Positions 43,099 to 51,905 of a stretch of 64,000 bases of DNA are shown here, piece after piece. The notes beneath the pieces were generated by a model that saw nothing but the letters and a program-made list of their open reading frames with translations, searched no databases and was not told where the DNA came from. Within the stretch, counting starts at the first letter, position 1, and every line of letters begins with the position of its first letter. The stretch comes from Lysobacter sp. M2-1 (lineage in GTDB: Bacteria; Pseudomonadota; Gammaproteobacteria; Xanthomonadales; Xanthomonadaceae): NCBI RefSeq assembly GCF_022662495.1, contig NZ_JAKPBU010000001.1:992001-1056000 (forward strand), in the 5' to 3' direction. Position numbers and translations under genes: made by a program.

Positions 43099-43986
43099 AT
43101 GAACCAGCCGCGCCGCGTCGAGAACCTGCAGACCGACAAGGGCAAGGTGCCGGTGTACGCCACCGGCGTCATCGAACAACCGTGGGGCGACTACAGCGCC
43201 ACCGATCACGATGTCTGGCGCCGGCTCTACCAGCGTCAGCGCGAGGTCCTGGTCGGCCGCGCCTGCGATGAGTTCCTGCAGGCGCAGGACACGATGGGCA
43301 TGACCCCCGACCGGATCCCGAAATTCTCCGACATGAACCGGGTGCTTGGCGACGCGACCGGATGGCGGCTGATCGGGGTGGAAGGCCTGCTGCCGGAACT
43401 GGATTTCTTCGACCATCTGGCCAATCGGCGCTTCCCGGTGACCTGGTGGATCCGCCGCCCCGACCAGATCGACTACATCGAGGAACCGGATCTGTTCCAC
43501 GATCTGTTCGGTCACGTGCCGCTGCTGATGAACCCGCTGTTCGCCGATTACATGGCGGCCTACGGGCGCGGCGGGGTGAAGGCGCACGGGATCGGCGCCG
43601 ATGCGCTGCAAGCCCTGACCCGGCTGTACTGGTACACGGTCGAGTTCGGGCTGATCCGCCAAGCCGACGGGCTGCGCATCTATGGCAGCGGCATCGTCTC
43701 CTCCAAGAGCGAATCGATCCACGCGCTGGAAAGCGATGCGCCCAACCGGATCGGTTTCGACCTGGAACGGATCATGCGCACGCGCTACCGCATCGACACG
43801 TTCCAGAAGACCTATTTCGTCATCGACAGCTTCCAGCAGCTGATGGAAGCCACCGCGCCGGACTTCACCCCGATCTACGCGCGGCTGGCCGAGCAGGGGT
43901 CCGTGCCCGCGGGCGAGGTGCTCGCGAGCGACACCGTGCTTCATCGCGGCAGTGGCGAAGGCTGGGCGACGGACGGGGACGTCTAG
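43099..43986 (+). CDS. phhA: Phenylalanine-4-hydroxylase
   Basis: PhhA converts phenylalanine to tyrosine with pterin and non-heme iron. The 295-residue monomeric bacterial form shows the two iron His in PDLFHDLFGHVPLLMNP and the iron Glu in YWYTVEFGLI. Pterin and substrate contacts are in LPELDFFDHLANRRFPVT and IYGSGIVSSKSES. The ATG at 43099 yields the expected length. Pterin recycling genes are not in the window. The divergent Lrp-type gene is the likely regulator. Confidence 0.96.
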   Translation: MNQPRRVENLQTDKGKVPVYATGVIEQPWGDYSATDHDVWRRLYQRQREVLVGRACDEFLQAQDTMGMTPDRIPKFSDMNRVLGDATGWRLIGVEGLLPELDFFDHLANRRFPVTWWIRRPDQIDYIEEPDLFHDLFGHVPLLMNPLFADYMAAYGRGGVKAHGIGADALQALTRLYWYTVEFGLIRQADGLRIYGSGIVSSKSESIHALESDAPNRIGFDLERIMRTRYRIDTFQKTYFVIDSFQQLMEATAPDFTPIYARLAEQGSVPAGEVLASDTVLHRGSGEGWATDGDV

Positions 43987-44101
43987 CGGATTTCCCGCCG
44001 CGTCCTCGCCCCAGCGACAGCTGAACGGCGGTCGCGGCCGGTCACCGGGCAGTCACGCCGGGCTTCCGAACATGCCCTTCCCGCCTTCTGCGAGCGCCGC
44101 C

Positions 44102-44434
44102 ATGTTTCCCGACGCCACTCCGGTTCCCCATGCGGACGAGCTGCTGCATGCGCTGGCGCTGCTGGACGAGACCCTGTCGCAGGTCCGCCGCGCGGCCGGC
44201 GGGGGCAGTTCACCGGAATTCGACAAGCTGCTGCTCGGGCACCTGCGCAGCCTGCGCGCGCTGCTGGGCGGCGAGTCGGTGACCTTGGTGGAAGACGTGG
44301 TGGAGGCGGCGCAACGCGTGCTCGACGCCGCCGAGCCGTCCGCGCCGCTGATGATGCTCGACATGAGCCAACGCACCCTCACCGCCACGTTGCAACGTAT
44401 GGCGACCACGCAGCTGCAATCGAGCGCGGCCTGA
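44102..44434 (+). CDS. Hypothetical helical protein
   Basis: The 110-residue protein is predicted to be mostly alpha-helical (DELLHALALLDETLSQVRRA, FDKLLLGHLRSLRALLGG, VEDVVEAAQRVLDAAE). It has no signal peptide, membrane segment or motif I recognise. An in-frame ATG at 44072 is an alternative start. Codon use looks like neighbouring genes. It is convergent with the YafY-type gene. Confidence 0.6.
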   Translation: MFPDATPVPHADELLHALALLDETLSQVRRAAGGGSSPEFDKLLLGHLRSLRALLGGESVTLVEDVVEAAQRVLDAAEPSAPLMMLDMSQRTLTATLQRMATTQLQSSAA

Positions 44435-44460
44435 GGCCGCCGGCACCGGGAACCGCGCGC

Positions 44461-45156
44461 CTAGCGTTCGTCCGGCTCCGCGCCGACCGATCTCAGATAC
44501 GCCTCCAGCCCCCGCGTCCTGTCGTCCTCGAAGCTCTGCCCGGTCTCGGCCAGGGTCGCGATGCGGTCGGGCCGAAAACTGCGGAAGTCCGCGCGCAGGC
44601 GGCACCAGCCGCCCAGGGTCCAGCTGCCGCCCCAGAACGCGAGGCATAGCGGCTCGACCTCGCGGCGCGTGACCGCCTCGTGCTGGTCGCGATAGTCGAG
44701 CAGCAGCACTGTGCGCGCCTGGATCGCGCCATGCAGCCGGTCGATCAGGCCGGTCGCTTCGATGCGATTGGGCAGTTCCGGCGCGAAGATCCGCGTGCGC
44801 CGGCCGCGCTCGCGCAGGTCCGGCGGTAGCACCGCATTGATCTTCAGCAGGGCCGCGCGGGCCCCCCTGCCCAATCGCTCGCCGCCGAACGCGCGCACGA
44901 AGCGCGTGCCCACGACCAGCGCTTCGAGTTCATCGGCGTTGAACATCAGCGGCGGGATGTCCGCGCCCTTGCGCAACACGTAGCCCACGCCGGCCTCGCC
45001 CTCGATCGGCACGCCCGACAGCTGCAGGTCGGCGATGTCGCGGTACACCGTTCGCAGCGACACGCCCAACGTCTCGGCGATCCGGCGCGCGGGCTGTGCG
45101 GACCGGCGTCCACGCAGTGCGTGGATGATCAGGAATAGGCGGTCGGCTCGGCGCAT
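44461..45156 (-). CDS. YafY/YobV-type HTH and WYL-domain regulator
   Basis: The 231-residue protein has an N-terminal HTH_11 winged helix (RRSAQPARRIAETLGVSLRT, VYRDIADLQ) and a WYL-type ligand-sensing domain (LLLDYRDQHEAVTRREVEPL, AFWGGSWTLGGWCRLRADFR). Such proteins often repress the adjacent gene; the NIPSNAP gene 100 bp upstream on the same strand is the probable partner. Confidence 0.88.
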   Translation of the reverse strand: MRRADRLFLIIHALRGRRSAQPARRIAETLGVSLRTVYRDIADLQLSGVPIEGEAGVGYVLRKGADIPPLMFNADELEALVVGTRFVRAFGGERLGRGARAALLKINAVLPPDLRERGRRTRIFAPELPNRIEATGLIDRLHGAIQARTVLLLDYRDQHEAVTRREVEPLCLAFWGGSWTLGGWCRLRADFRSFRPDRIATLAETGQSFEDDRTRGLEAYLRSVGAEPDER

Positions 45157-45256
45157 GCGGCATGATCGGATGGCTCCGCTGCAGGTTCAATCGACTTTCG
45201 CATTGCCGCCAGCCGGTCATGCCTGCTCCAATCATGCCTGTTCCGATCATGCCGGC

Positions 45257-46456
45257 TCAACGCGGTTCCGAGCGCGCGGTCGGCACCAGCCGCAACATCT
45301 GTGGTGGCGCGGTCAGGCCATCGCCCAGCGCCTGGGCCCAGGCCGGGCTCGCACGCAGCGCCTGCAGATGCGTATCCATCTGCGCCACGTCGTCGAAGCG
45401 TGCGATCCAGACGAACACGCGCACGTCTTCGCGCACCGGCAGGCGGGGGAACGTATTGGCGCTTGCGTCGGTGACGTAGCGGGCGATGAGGTTGGCGCCA
45501 TGCTGCTGCAGCAGCGGTGCGAGCTGGCGATCGAACCGCAGGGCGAAGCCCAGTTCCGCCGACGCGTCCAGCGAGCATATCCCCAGGCACAGCGCGCCGG
45601 CCGACGCGGCAGCACCGATGGCAGGGCGAGGCGCCGCCGTCGGCATCAGGCCCGCGTCGGCAGCGGCCGCGCGCAACAGCAGCACATTGTCGCTGTCGAT
45701 CATCGTGGCATTGGCCTGCTCGCGATGGCGTTGCCACACCGGGCCGAAGTAGAACGCCTGCAGCGCTTCGCGCCGCGCGTCCATCGATGCAAAGCCGCGC
45801 AGCCAGACAAACCGGTCCGGATCGTCCAGGTCACGGAACTGGCCGATGACGTGCATTCCGACCGCTTCCTGGGTCTCGACGAATTCGCGCTCGAACAGCT
45901 CGATCAACACCTCGCGCTGGCCCGGCTGGAGCGCGTACTGGCGCAGCTCGATCACGTTGTCCTCGTGCACCAGGCGCCCGTCGTCGCCCAGGAGCCGGAA
46001 CCACATATGCCAGTTGGTTTCCCAGGTGGCGCCGTCATCCACCGAGAACGCCTGTTGCCAGTGCGCACCGTGGGTGCTCGCGTGGCTCCACTCGAAGCGC
46101 ACGCGCACCGGCTGTCCCTGGTGCACATCGTTTCCATAAAACGTGCCCACGCCGTTCTCGAAGCGTCCGGCGACCGGTGGATCGAGCCTGCCGCTGCGGT
46201 TGCTGGCCCAGTGGATGCGCCATTCGGACGCGGCGGGGTCGTACAGCCGCAGGGCCAATCCTTCGTAGCCGCCGTCCCAGTCCGTGTGGAACTCCTCCAG
46301 GTTGCCGACCCCGCCCAGCAGCGGGCGGCATTCGTCCTGCGCCTCGAACAGCTCCCAGTCGCTGCTGCCGGCCAACCGTTGCCGCAGGCGCTGGTTGTGG
46401 ACCTGCCAGCGGCCATGGATGAAATCGAAGTCGTGGCGTCCGTCGCGTGCGGGCAT
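45257..46456 (-). CDS. NIPSNAP-family protein with N-terminal lipocalin-like domain
   Basis: The 399-residue cytoplasmic protein combines an N-terminal domain with a NIPSNAP dimeric alpha-beta barrel. The first (about 1-160; HDFDFIHGRWQVHNQRL, LALRLYDPAASEWRIHWAS) resembles the DUF1579/lipocalin-like fold. The second (about 170-290) shows VIELRQYALQPGQREVLIEL, RFVWLRGFASMDARREALQ and FYFGPVWQRHREQANATM. The last 100 residues look like a diverged second barrel. NIPSNAP members have no agreed enzymatic role. ATG 46456 gives the conserved MPARDGRHDFDF beginning; the longer frame to 46654 overlaps the divergent promoter. Confidence 0.82.
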   Translation of the reverse strand: MPARDGRHDFDFIHGRWQVHNQRLRQRLAGSSDWELFEAQDECRPLLGGVGNLEEFHTDWDGGYEGLALRLYDPAASEWRIHWASNRSGRLDPPVAGRFENGVGTFYGNDVHQGQPVRVRFEWSHASTHGAHWQQAFSVDDGATWETNWHMWFRLLGDDGRLVHEDNVIELRQYALQPGQREVLIELFEREFVETQEAVGMHVIGQFRDLDDPDRFVWLRGFASMDARREALQAFYFGPVWQRHREQANATMIDSDNVLLLRAAAADAGLMPTAAPRPAIGAAASAGALCLGICSLDASAELGFALRFDRQLAPLLQQHGANLIARYVTDASANTFPRLPVREDVRVFVWIARFDDVAQMDTHLQALRASPAWAQALGDGLTAPPQMLRLVPTARSEPR

Positions 46457-46592
46457 GGATCGGTTCCGGAATTGATTGGGGACGGGGCCGGCCAGGGCCG
46501 GGATCGCAGCGTGCGCCCGGGCTGCTGCCAACCTGCTGTCAGCAGCCGGCTGGCTTCGGCGAGAATGTCCGCTTTCCCGCACAGGAGTGCCG

Positions 46593-47342
46593 ATGCCCAC
46601 GCCGGCGCCGAGTTCCCCGAGCCGCGATCCCAGCCCGAGCCTGGCGGACTTCATCGAGGTCTATCCGCGTGCGCTGGATGCGCAGACCTGCGCGGCGATC
46701 GTGGCGCGCATGCGCCAACGCAGTGACGCCCTGCAGCCGGGGCGCGTCGGAGGCGGCGTGTTTCCGGAACTCAAGCACAGCCGCGACGTGCAGATCACCG
46801 GCAATGCGGACTGGCGCGACGTGGACCAGTCGCTCAACGTGGCGGTGTATGCCGGCCTGCTGGCCTATCTGCGCAAGTATCCGCAGGCGCTGATCGCGCC
46901 GCTGATGCTGCAGAAGCCGGGCGTGGACGGCGCGCCCCGACGCCTGTCGGCCGAAGACGTGTCCGCGATGGACGACGCCGGCCTGGGCGAACTGGTGCGC
47001 ACATGCCTGCGCCCGGGCGCGATCAATCTGCAGTGGTACCAGGCCGACGAAGGCGGCTATCCCTACTGGCACTGCGAGCTGTATCCCCGCGATGCCAGCG
47101 GCGAAACCCTGCATCGGCACCTGCTATGGACGATCTACCTCAACGACGCGTTCGACGCGGGCGAAACCGAATTCCTGTTCCAGCAGCGCAGGATCAAGCC
47201 GGCGGTGGGCGACCTGCTGATCGCGCCGACCGCCTTCACCCATACCCATCGCGGCAACCGTCCCGGCGGCGGAGACAAGTTCATCGCCACCAGCTGGATC
47301 CTGTTCCAGCGCGCCGAGCAGCTGTTCGCGCCGCCGCGCTGA
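46593..47342 (+). CDS. 2OG-Fe(II) oxygenase (prolyl 4-hydroxylase-like)
   Basis: The 249-residue protein has a double-stranded beta-helix core. The iron HxE/D-type motif lies in YPYWHCELYP, the LLWTIYLNDAFDAGETEF strand and the distal His and 2-oxoglutarate Arg in TAFTHTHRGNRPGG follow the P4Hc pattern. The substrate is unknown. AGGAG lies 6 bases before ATG 46593. It is divergent from the NIPSNAP gene. Confidence 0.85.
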   Translation: MPTPAPSSPSRDPSPSLADFIEVYPRALDAQTCAAIVARMRQRSDALQPGRVGGGVFPELKHSRDVQITGNADWRDVDQSLNVAVYAGLLAYLRKYPQALIAPLMLQKPGVDGAPRRLSAEDVSAMDDAGLGELVRTCLRPGAINLQWYQADEGGYPYWHCELYPRDASGETLHRHLLWTIYLNDAFDAGETEFLFQQRRIKPAVGDLLIAPTAFTHTHRGNRPGGGDKFIATSWILFQRAEQLFAPPR

Positions 47343-47377
47343 CCTCAGGCGGGGCGGGCTCGGCTTTTCGCCAGTGG

Positions 47378-47809
47378 CTACTCGGGCGGATGGTTCAGCA
47401 CCAGCCAATACAGCCCCACCTGCTTGACCGCCCATACGAACTGTTCGAAATCGACCGGTTTGCGGATGTAGCTGTTGGCGCCGAGCGCGTAGCTGGCATC
47501 CACGTCGAAGGGTTCGGTGCTGGTGGTGAGCACCACCACCGGCAGGCTGCGCGTGGCTTCGTTGGCCCGGATCGCCTGCAGCACCTCGCGACCGTCGACC
47601 TTGGGCAGGTTGAGGTCGAGCAGCACGATCGAGGGCAGCTTGGCCGGATCCCGGCCGGCATGCGCACCGCGCGCGAACAGGTAGTCCAGTGCCTCGACGC
47701 CGTCGCGTACCACCTCCAGGCGCGAGTCCAGCTTGGCTTCGGAGAAAGCGATCCGGGTCAGTTCGACATCGTCCGGATTGTCTTCCACCAACAGAATGTC
47801 CTTATCCAC
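47378..47809 (-). CDS. Single-domain response regulator (Rcp1/CheY-like)
   Basis: The 143-residue receiver has the acidic pocket LLVEDNPDD, a phospho-Asp in IVLLDLNLPKVDGREVL, Thr in VVLTTSTEPFD and Lys in YIRKPVDFEQF. The GTG start at 47809 overlaps the kinase stop and follows GGAAGGAG, showing translational coupling; an upstream ATG at 47869 would add Cys/Arg-rich residues. With no output domain it likely works by protein contact, as Rcp1 does for phytochromes. Confidence 0.88.
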   Translation of the reverse strand: MDKDILLVEDNPDDVELTRIAFSEAKLDSRLEVVRDGVEALDYLFARGAHAGRDPAKLPSIVLLDLNLPKVDGREVLQAIRANEATRSLPVVVLTTSTEPFDVDASYALGANSYIRKPVDFEQFVWAVKQVGLYWLVLNHPPE

Positions 47810-48587
47810 CGCTGGGCGCTCCTTCCTGCATGACCGGCAGTTCGACATGGAACACGCTGCCCGCGTCAACCGCCGACTCGGCGCGGATGCGTCCGCCGTG
47901 CCGCTGCGCGATGCACTGGGCGATCACGAGACCGAGGCCCGCGCCGGACCCTTCATCGACCCCGTGCAGCCGCTGAAAGGGCTCGAACAGCTTGCCGGCG
48001 TACTGCATGTCGAAGCCGACGCCGCGGTCGCGCACCCGCAGCTGCACGATCTCGCCGATCCGTTCGCCCTCGACGTCGATCTCCACCCGCTCGCGTGGCG
48101 CAGAGAACTTCCATGCGTTATCCATCAGCTGGGCCAGCATGCGCTTGAGGTAGTGCTCGTCGCCCTGCACGGACAGGCCAGGGCGCACCTGGATCTGCGC
48201 GGCGCGTCCTGGGTGGGCGTCCTGCAGCTCGGCGCCGACCCAGTCGGCGAGCATGCTCAGGTCCACCTGCTCGAACCGGAGCGGTGCGCGACCGGCCGAG
48301 GAAAGTTCCTGCAGCGAGTCCAGCATCGCGCCCATGCGCGCGGCCGAATCGCGGATGCGCTTCAGGTAATCGCGCCCGGCATCGTCGATGCCGCTGGCGT
48401 GCTGCCCGGCCAGGACCGCGAAGCTGTCGATCGCGCGCAGCGGGGCGCGCAGATCGTGCGCCAGACCCTGCGAAAGCGCGTGCTGCTGATGGAGCTGCGC
48501 TTCGAGAGCGGCTTCGGCCGCGCTCGCACGCGCTTCGGCGTCCGGCAGCGTGCCGGCGGCGGCCTGGTTGTGGGTGGGGTTGCGCAT
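47802..48587 (-). CDS. Cytosolic histidine kinase without sensor domain
   Basis: The 261-residue protein has a coiled N-terminus (ARASAAEAALEAQLHQQHAL) leading straight into the HisKA box with the phospho-His in GLAHDLRAPLRAIDSF. An HATPase_c domain follows (N box AQLMDNAWKFSA, G1 RDRGVGFDMQ, G2 GAGLGLVIAQ). No PAS, GAF or membrane segment is present, unusual for this phytochrome-like kinase group. It is co-transcribed with the regulator and probably takes its signal through a partner. Confidence 0.9.
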   Translation of the reverse strand: MRNPTHNQAAAGTLPDAEARASAAEAALEAQLHQQHALSQGLAHDLRAPLRAIDSFAVLAGQHASGIDDAGRDYLKRIRDSAARMGAMLDSLQELSSAGRAPLRFEQVDLSMLADWVGAELQDAHPGRAAQIQVRPGLSVQGDEHYLKRMLAQLMDNAWKFSAPRERVEIDVEGERIGEIVQLRVRDRGVGFDMQYAGKLFEPFQRLHGVDEGSGAGLGLVIAQCIAQRHGGRIRAESAVDAGSVFHVELPVMQEGAPSGG

Positions 48588-48699
48588 GACTCGAGGGTCC
48601 GGGGTTACCCCGCGTGCCGGCCAGTGTCCAAAGCCATGTGTGTAGGTCAGGTGGACGCAGGGTCAAGCGCCTGCCCCCCTGTTCACGCACAATGCGGCG

Positions 48700-50508
48700 A
48701 TGGACTGGCAGCAGCTCGCATTCTTGTTGATCCTCGCCGGCGGACTGTACCTGTTCGTCAGCGAGCGGCTGCGGGTGGACGTGACCGCGATGCTGATCCT
48801 GCTGGCGCTGGTGCTGACCCGGGTGCTGGACGCGAAACAGGCGCTGTCGGGCTTCGCCAGCGAGCCTGCGATCATCGTCGCGGCGGTGTTCGTGATCTCG
48901 GGGGCACTGGCCGCCACCGGTATCACCGAGCGGCTGGGCCTGTGGATCGGACGCGCGGCCGGGGCCAGCGAGGCGCGCGGGGTGGCGGTGGTGATGCCAG
49001 CGGTGGCGGCGCTGTCGGCCTTCACCCACCACGTGATGGTCACCGCGATGATGCTGCCGATCGTGCTGCGCCACGCGCGCGAGGCCGGCCTGCCGGCTTC
49101 GCGCCTGCTCATGCCGATGTCGCTCGCGGCCTCGCTCGGCACCACGCTGACCCTGGTGAGCGCGCCGGCGTTCCTGCTGGCCGACAATCTGATCGAGCGC
49201 ACCGGGGCCGAGGGCCTGGGCATCTTTTCGATCACGCCCATCGGCATCGCCCTGGTGCTGGTCGGTATCGCCTACATGCTGCTGGCCAAGTGGGTCCTGC
49301 CCAAGCACAGCGGCGAGCACGACGACGGCGGCTACCTGCGCCTGGACCGCTACCGCACCGAGCTGCTGGTGGTGAGGGAATCGCGCTGGAACACGCGCAC
49401 GCTGGGCGAGCTGCAGAAGGCGTTCGGCGATACCTTCCGCCTGATCGGCTGGGTACGCGAAGGCGAACTGCGCAAGGACCTGGGCGCGACCAGCCCGCTG
49501 CTGGCGGGCGACATCCTGCTGGTGGAAGCCGCCGCAGACGATCTGATGACCCTGCACAAGGATCCGGGCCTGGACCTCAATGCGGTCGCGCGCTTCGGCG
49601 ATACCGTCACCGGCGAGGGCGAAGCCCAGCTGGTGCAGGCGGTGGTGGCGCCAGGTTCGGAATTCATCGGCCGCAGCGTACGTGAGCTGGACTTCTCGCG
49701 ACGCTTCCACGCGGTGATCGCCGGCCTGTGGCGGCGCGACGGCTCGATGGGCCTGCGCCTGTCGGATGCGCGCCTGCGCGAAGGCGACCTGCTGGTGCTC
49801 TGGGGCAAGACCGCGCGCTTCGCCGAACTCGCCGCGCACCATGGGTTCCTGATGCTGGTGCCGTTTGCCGGCGAGGTGCAGCGGCGGGTGCGCGCACCGC
49901 TGGCGCTGGTGATCCTGGGCGCAACGATCCTGGCCGCGGCCACCGAATGGCTGTCGCCTCCGCTGGCCTTCCTGCTGGGCGCGGTGGCGATGGTGGCCAC
50001 GCGCTGTCTCGACATCGAGCAGGCGTATCGCGGAATCGATGTGCGCATTTTCGTGATGATCGCCGGCGTGATTCCGCTCGGCATCGCGATGGAGCAGACC
50101 GGCACCGCCGACCTGCTCGCGAGCGGGCTGCTGCAGGTCGTGGCGGGCTGGAGCCCGCTGGCGGTGTTGCTGGTGATGTTCAGCGTGGCCGCGCTGCTGA
50201 CCCAGGTGATGTCGGATGCCGCCACCACGGTGCTGCTGGGGCCGATCGCGATCTCGCTGGCGCAGTCGCTGGGCCTGCCGCCCACGCCATTCGTGGTGTG
50301 CACGGCGCTGGGCGCGGTCGCGTCCTTCCTGACCCCGATCGGCCATCACGGCAACCTGCTCATCCTCGGGCCGGGGCAGTACCGCTTCGGCGATTTCCTG
50401 CGCATCGGCCTGCCGCTGACGGTCCTGATCGGCCTGGTCAGCGCCTGGATGGCGCGCTGGCTGTGGCTGGGCGAGTCGTTGCTGCCGACGCTGTGGGGTG
50501 GCGTCTAG
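48700..50508 (+). CDS. SLC13-type permease with central RCK/TrkA-C domains
   Basis: The 602-residue inner-membrane protein has two blocks of membrane helices (about 1-205 and 385-600). They flank two TrkA-C regulatory domains (FRLIGWVREGELRKDLG, EAQLVQAVVAPGSEFIGRSV, LSDARLREGDLLVLWGK). The permease signatures AFTHHVMVTAMMLPIV and TQVMSDAATTVLLGPIA are those of the divalent-anion/sodium symporter superfamily. Carboxylate or sulfate transport is plausible, unproven. Confidence 0.9.
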   Translation: MDWQQLAFLLILAGGLYLFVSERLRVDVTAMLILLALVLTRVLDAKQALSGFASEPAIIVAAVFVISGALAATGITERLGLWIGRAAGASEARGVAVVMPAVAALSAFTHHVMVTAMMLPIVLRHAREAGLPASRLLMPMSLAASLGTTLTLVSAPAFLLADNLIERTGAEGLGIFSITPIGIALVLVGIAYMLLAKWVLPKHSGEHDDGGYLRLDRYRTELLVVRESRWNTRTLGELQKAFGDTFRLIGWVREGELRKDLGATSPLLAGDILLVEAAADDLMTLHKDPGLDLNAVARFGDTVTGEGEAQLVQAVVAPGSEFIGRSVRELDFSRRFHAVIAGLWRRDGSMGLRLSDARLREGDLLVLWGKTARFAELAAHHGFLMLVPFAGEVQRRVRAPLALVILGATILAAATEWLSPPLAFLLGAVAMVATRCLDIEQAYRGIDVRIFVMIAGVIPLGIAMEQTGTADLLASGLLQVVAGWSPLAVLLVMFSVAALLTQVMSDAATTVLLGPIAISLAQSLGLPPTPFVVCTALGAVASFLTPIGHHGNLLILGPGQYRFGDFLRIGLPLTVLIGLVSAWMARWLWLGESLLPTLWGGV

Positions 50509-50525
50509 CCGTTCGCGCGCAGCCG

Positions 50526-50897
50526 TCAGCTGCGCCCGACCTCGTAGAACGCCCGGTGACGCAGCAGCGCGCGCAGGGCCAGACCCGCGACCACGGTGCC
50601 GACCGGGAAGAGCAGCAGCATCGGCACGCTCGACACGATCGCGAGCTGCTGCGCCCAGGGGCGGCGCACGAATGCGTGCAGCGCGACGAACACCACCGCT
50701 GCAGCGGTGGCGTAGTAGCCGAGCGCGATCCGCGTTACGGCGCCCTGATCGAACCCGCGCTGCAACTCGCCGATCGCCAGCAACAGCAGCGCGAACAGCA
50801 GCCACAGCCCCGCCGTGGCCGCAACCCAGCCCCAGCCGGGATACGCGCGGCCGGGCACGATCCAGATCTGCCTGCGTGGCGCCGGTTGGCCGGACAT
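50526..50897 (-). CDS. Hypothetical membrane protein
   Basis: The 123-residue protein has three hydrophobic segments (WGWVAATAGLWLLFALLLLA, ALGYYATAAAVVFVALHAF, LAIVSSVPMLLLFPVGTVVA) and a basic C-terminus. I recognise no family. It starts 8 bases after the stop of the exported protein gene at 50906-51313, so the two are probably co-transcribed. Confidence 0.7.
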   Translation of the reverse strand: MSGQPAPRRQIWIVPGRAYPGWGWVAATAGLWLLFALLLLAIGELQRGFDQGAVTRIALGYYATAAAVVFVALHAFVRRPWAQQLAIVSSVPMLLLFPVGTVVAGLALRALLRHRAFYEVGRS

Positions 50898-50905
50898 GCC
50901 GCGCG

Positions 50906-51313
50906 TCAGCGGCCGGTCTGTGCCGCGTCCAATCGCCGCGGCACATCCGATGCAGGCAAGCCCAGCTGCAGGGCCAGGTTTACCCATCCGTCCCCGCTGG
51001 CGACATACAGATAGGCGAGGTCGACGGGCGCGTCGTTGAGATAGACCTGCCAATAGGTCTTGCCATCCGACGCCTGGTAAGGCTCGGCACTCTGGCCTTC
51101 CCAGATCCGCCCGATCTCCACCCGTTCAACGCGCGAGGGTTGCGAAGCCTGGTCTCCGCACGGCGCACAGAACCCATGCACGACCTGGTTGCGCGCCAGC
51201 ACCTGCATGGCCTGCGCCGCCTGCTGCACCGTGACGTACGAGTACTGATCTGCCCGTGCCGGCAGCGCGAGACATGCCGTGGCGAACACCATCGTCGGCA
51301 GGGCCTTGCGCAT
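50906..51313 (-). CDS. Exported hypothetical protein
   Basis: The 135-residue protein has a signal peptide (LPTMVFATACLALPARA) and a small domain. A HGFCAPCG motif could form a disulfide, followed by YWQVYLNDAPVDLAYLYVA. No family is recognised. It lies directly upstream of the hypothetical membrane protein on the same strand. Confidence 0.7.
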   Translation of the reverse strand: MRKALPTMVFATACLALPARADQYSYVTVQQAAQAMQVLARNQVVHGFCAPCGDQASQPSRVERVEIGRIWEGQSAEPYQASDGKTYWQVYLNDAPVDLAYLYVASGDGWVNLALQLGLPASDVPRRLDAAQTGR

Positions 51314-51402
51314 GGCGCCGCTCCACGTGAAGTCGGCGGCCATCATGCCAAGCGCGTGTCGCCGGAGCCACCGCTTTCGGCCACCGCGCCGCGCGGGTGC
51401 GG

Positions 51403-51876
51403 TCAGGGTTGTGGGCGCTTGCGGTAGACCACGATGATCACTAGATCCTCCTCGCCTCGCTGGAACAGCGCGTGCGTGCTGCCATCACGGGTCAGCACAG
51501 CGTCGCCCACCGCGACTTCGCGGCGCTGGCCATCGAGCAGCAGCTCGCCGCGTCCGGACAGGACGTAGTAGATCTCGTCCTTGTCGTTGCGGTGCTCGCC
51601 GATGCTGGCCCCGGGATGCAGCGCGCGCTGGCGGAAGACGATGTCGAAGCCGCTGGCGTTCTCGAAGAACGGATACGCGGTGGTGGTGCCACTGCCTTCG
51701 TGCGGGCCAGGTTGTTCGATGGCGATGTCGCGCGCCTGCTGCACGTACGAATCGCTGCGCTCGCCGCTTGGCGGAACAGCGGGCGCCTGCGCCGCCGATG
51801 CGGCCGAGCCTACGGAAAACGCCGCGATCGCGAGGATCGTGGCTGCGAGAAACGGCCGACTCCGGGAAGGGTTCAT
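51403..51876 (-). CDS. Exported cupin-domain protein of the kdu operon
   Basis: The 157-residue product has a signal peptide (FLAATILAIAAFSVGSAASA) and one cupin domain. Motif 1 is GASIGEHRNDKDEIYYVLSG with His and Glu metal ligands and an Asn where the second His is usual; motif 2 is GDAVLTRDGSTHALF with the final His. It lies 29 bp downstream of kduD on the same strand. In other pectin degraders the cupin KdgF linearises unsaturated galacturonate in the cytoplasm; a periplasmic counterpart is an attractive but unproven role here. ATG 51885 is an alternative start. Confidence 0.8.
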   Translation of the reverse strand: MNPSRSRPFLAATILAIAAFSVGSAASAAQAPAVPPSGERSDSYVQQARDIAIEQPGPHEGSGTTTAYPFFENASGFDIVFRQRALHPGASIGEHRNDKDEIYYVLSGRGELLLDGQRREVAVGDAVLTRDGSTHALFQRGEEDLVIIVVYRKRPQP

Positions 51877-51905
51877 CGTCCACATCTCTGCGATCTGCCG
51901 GCAGG

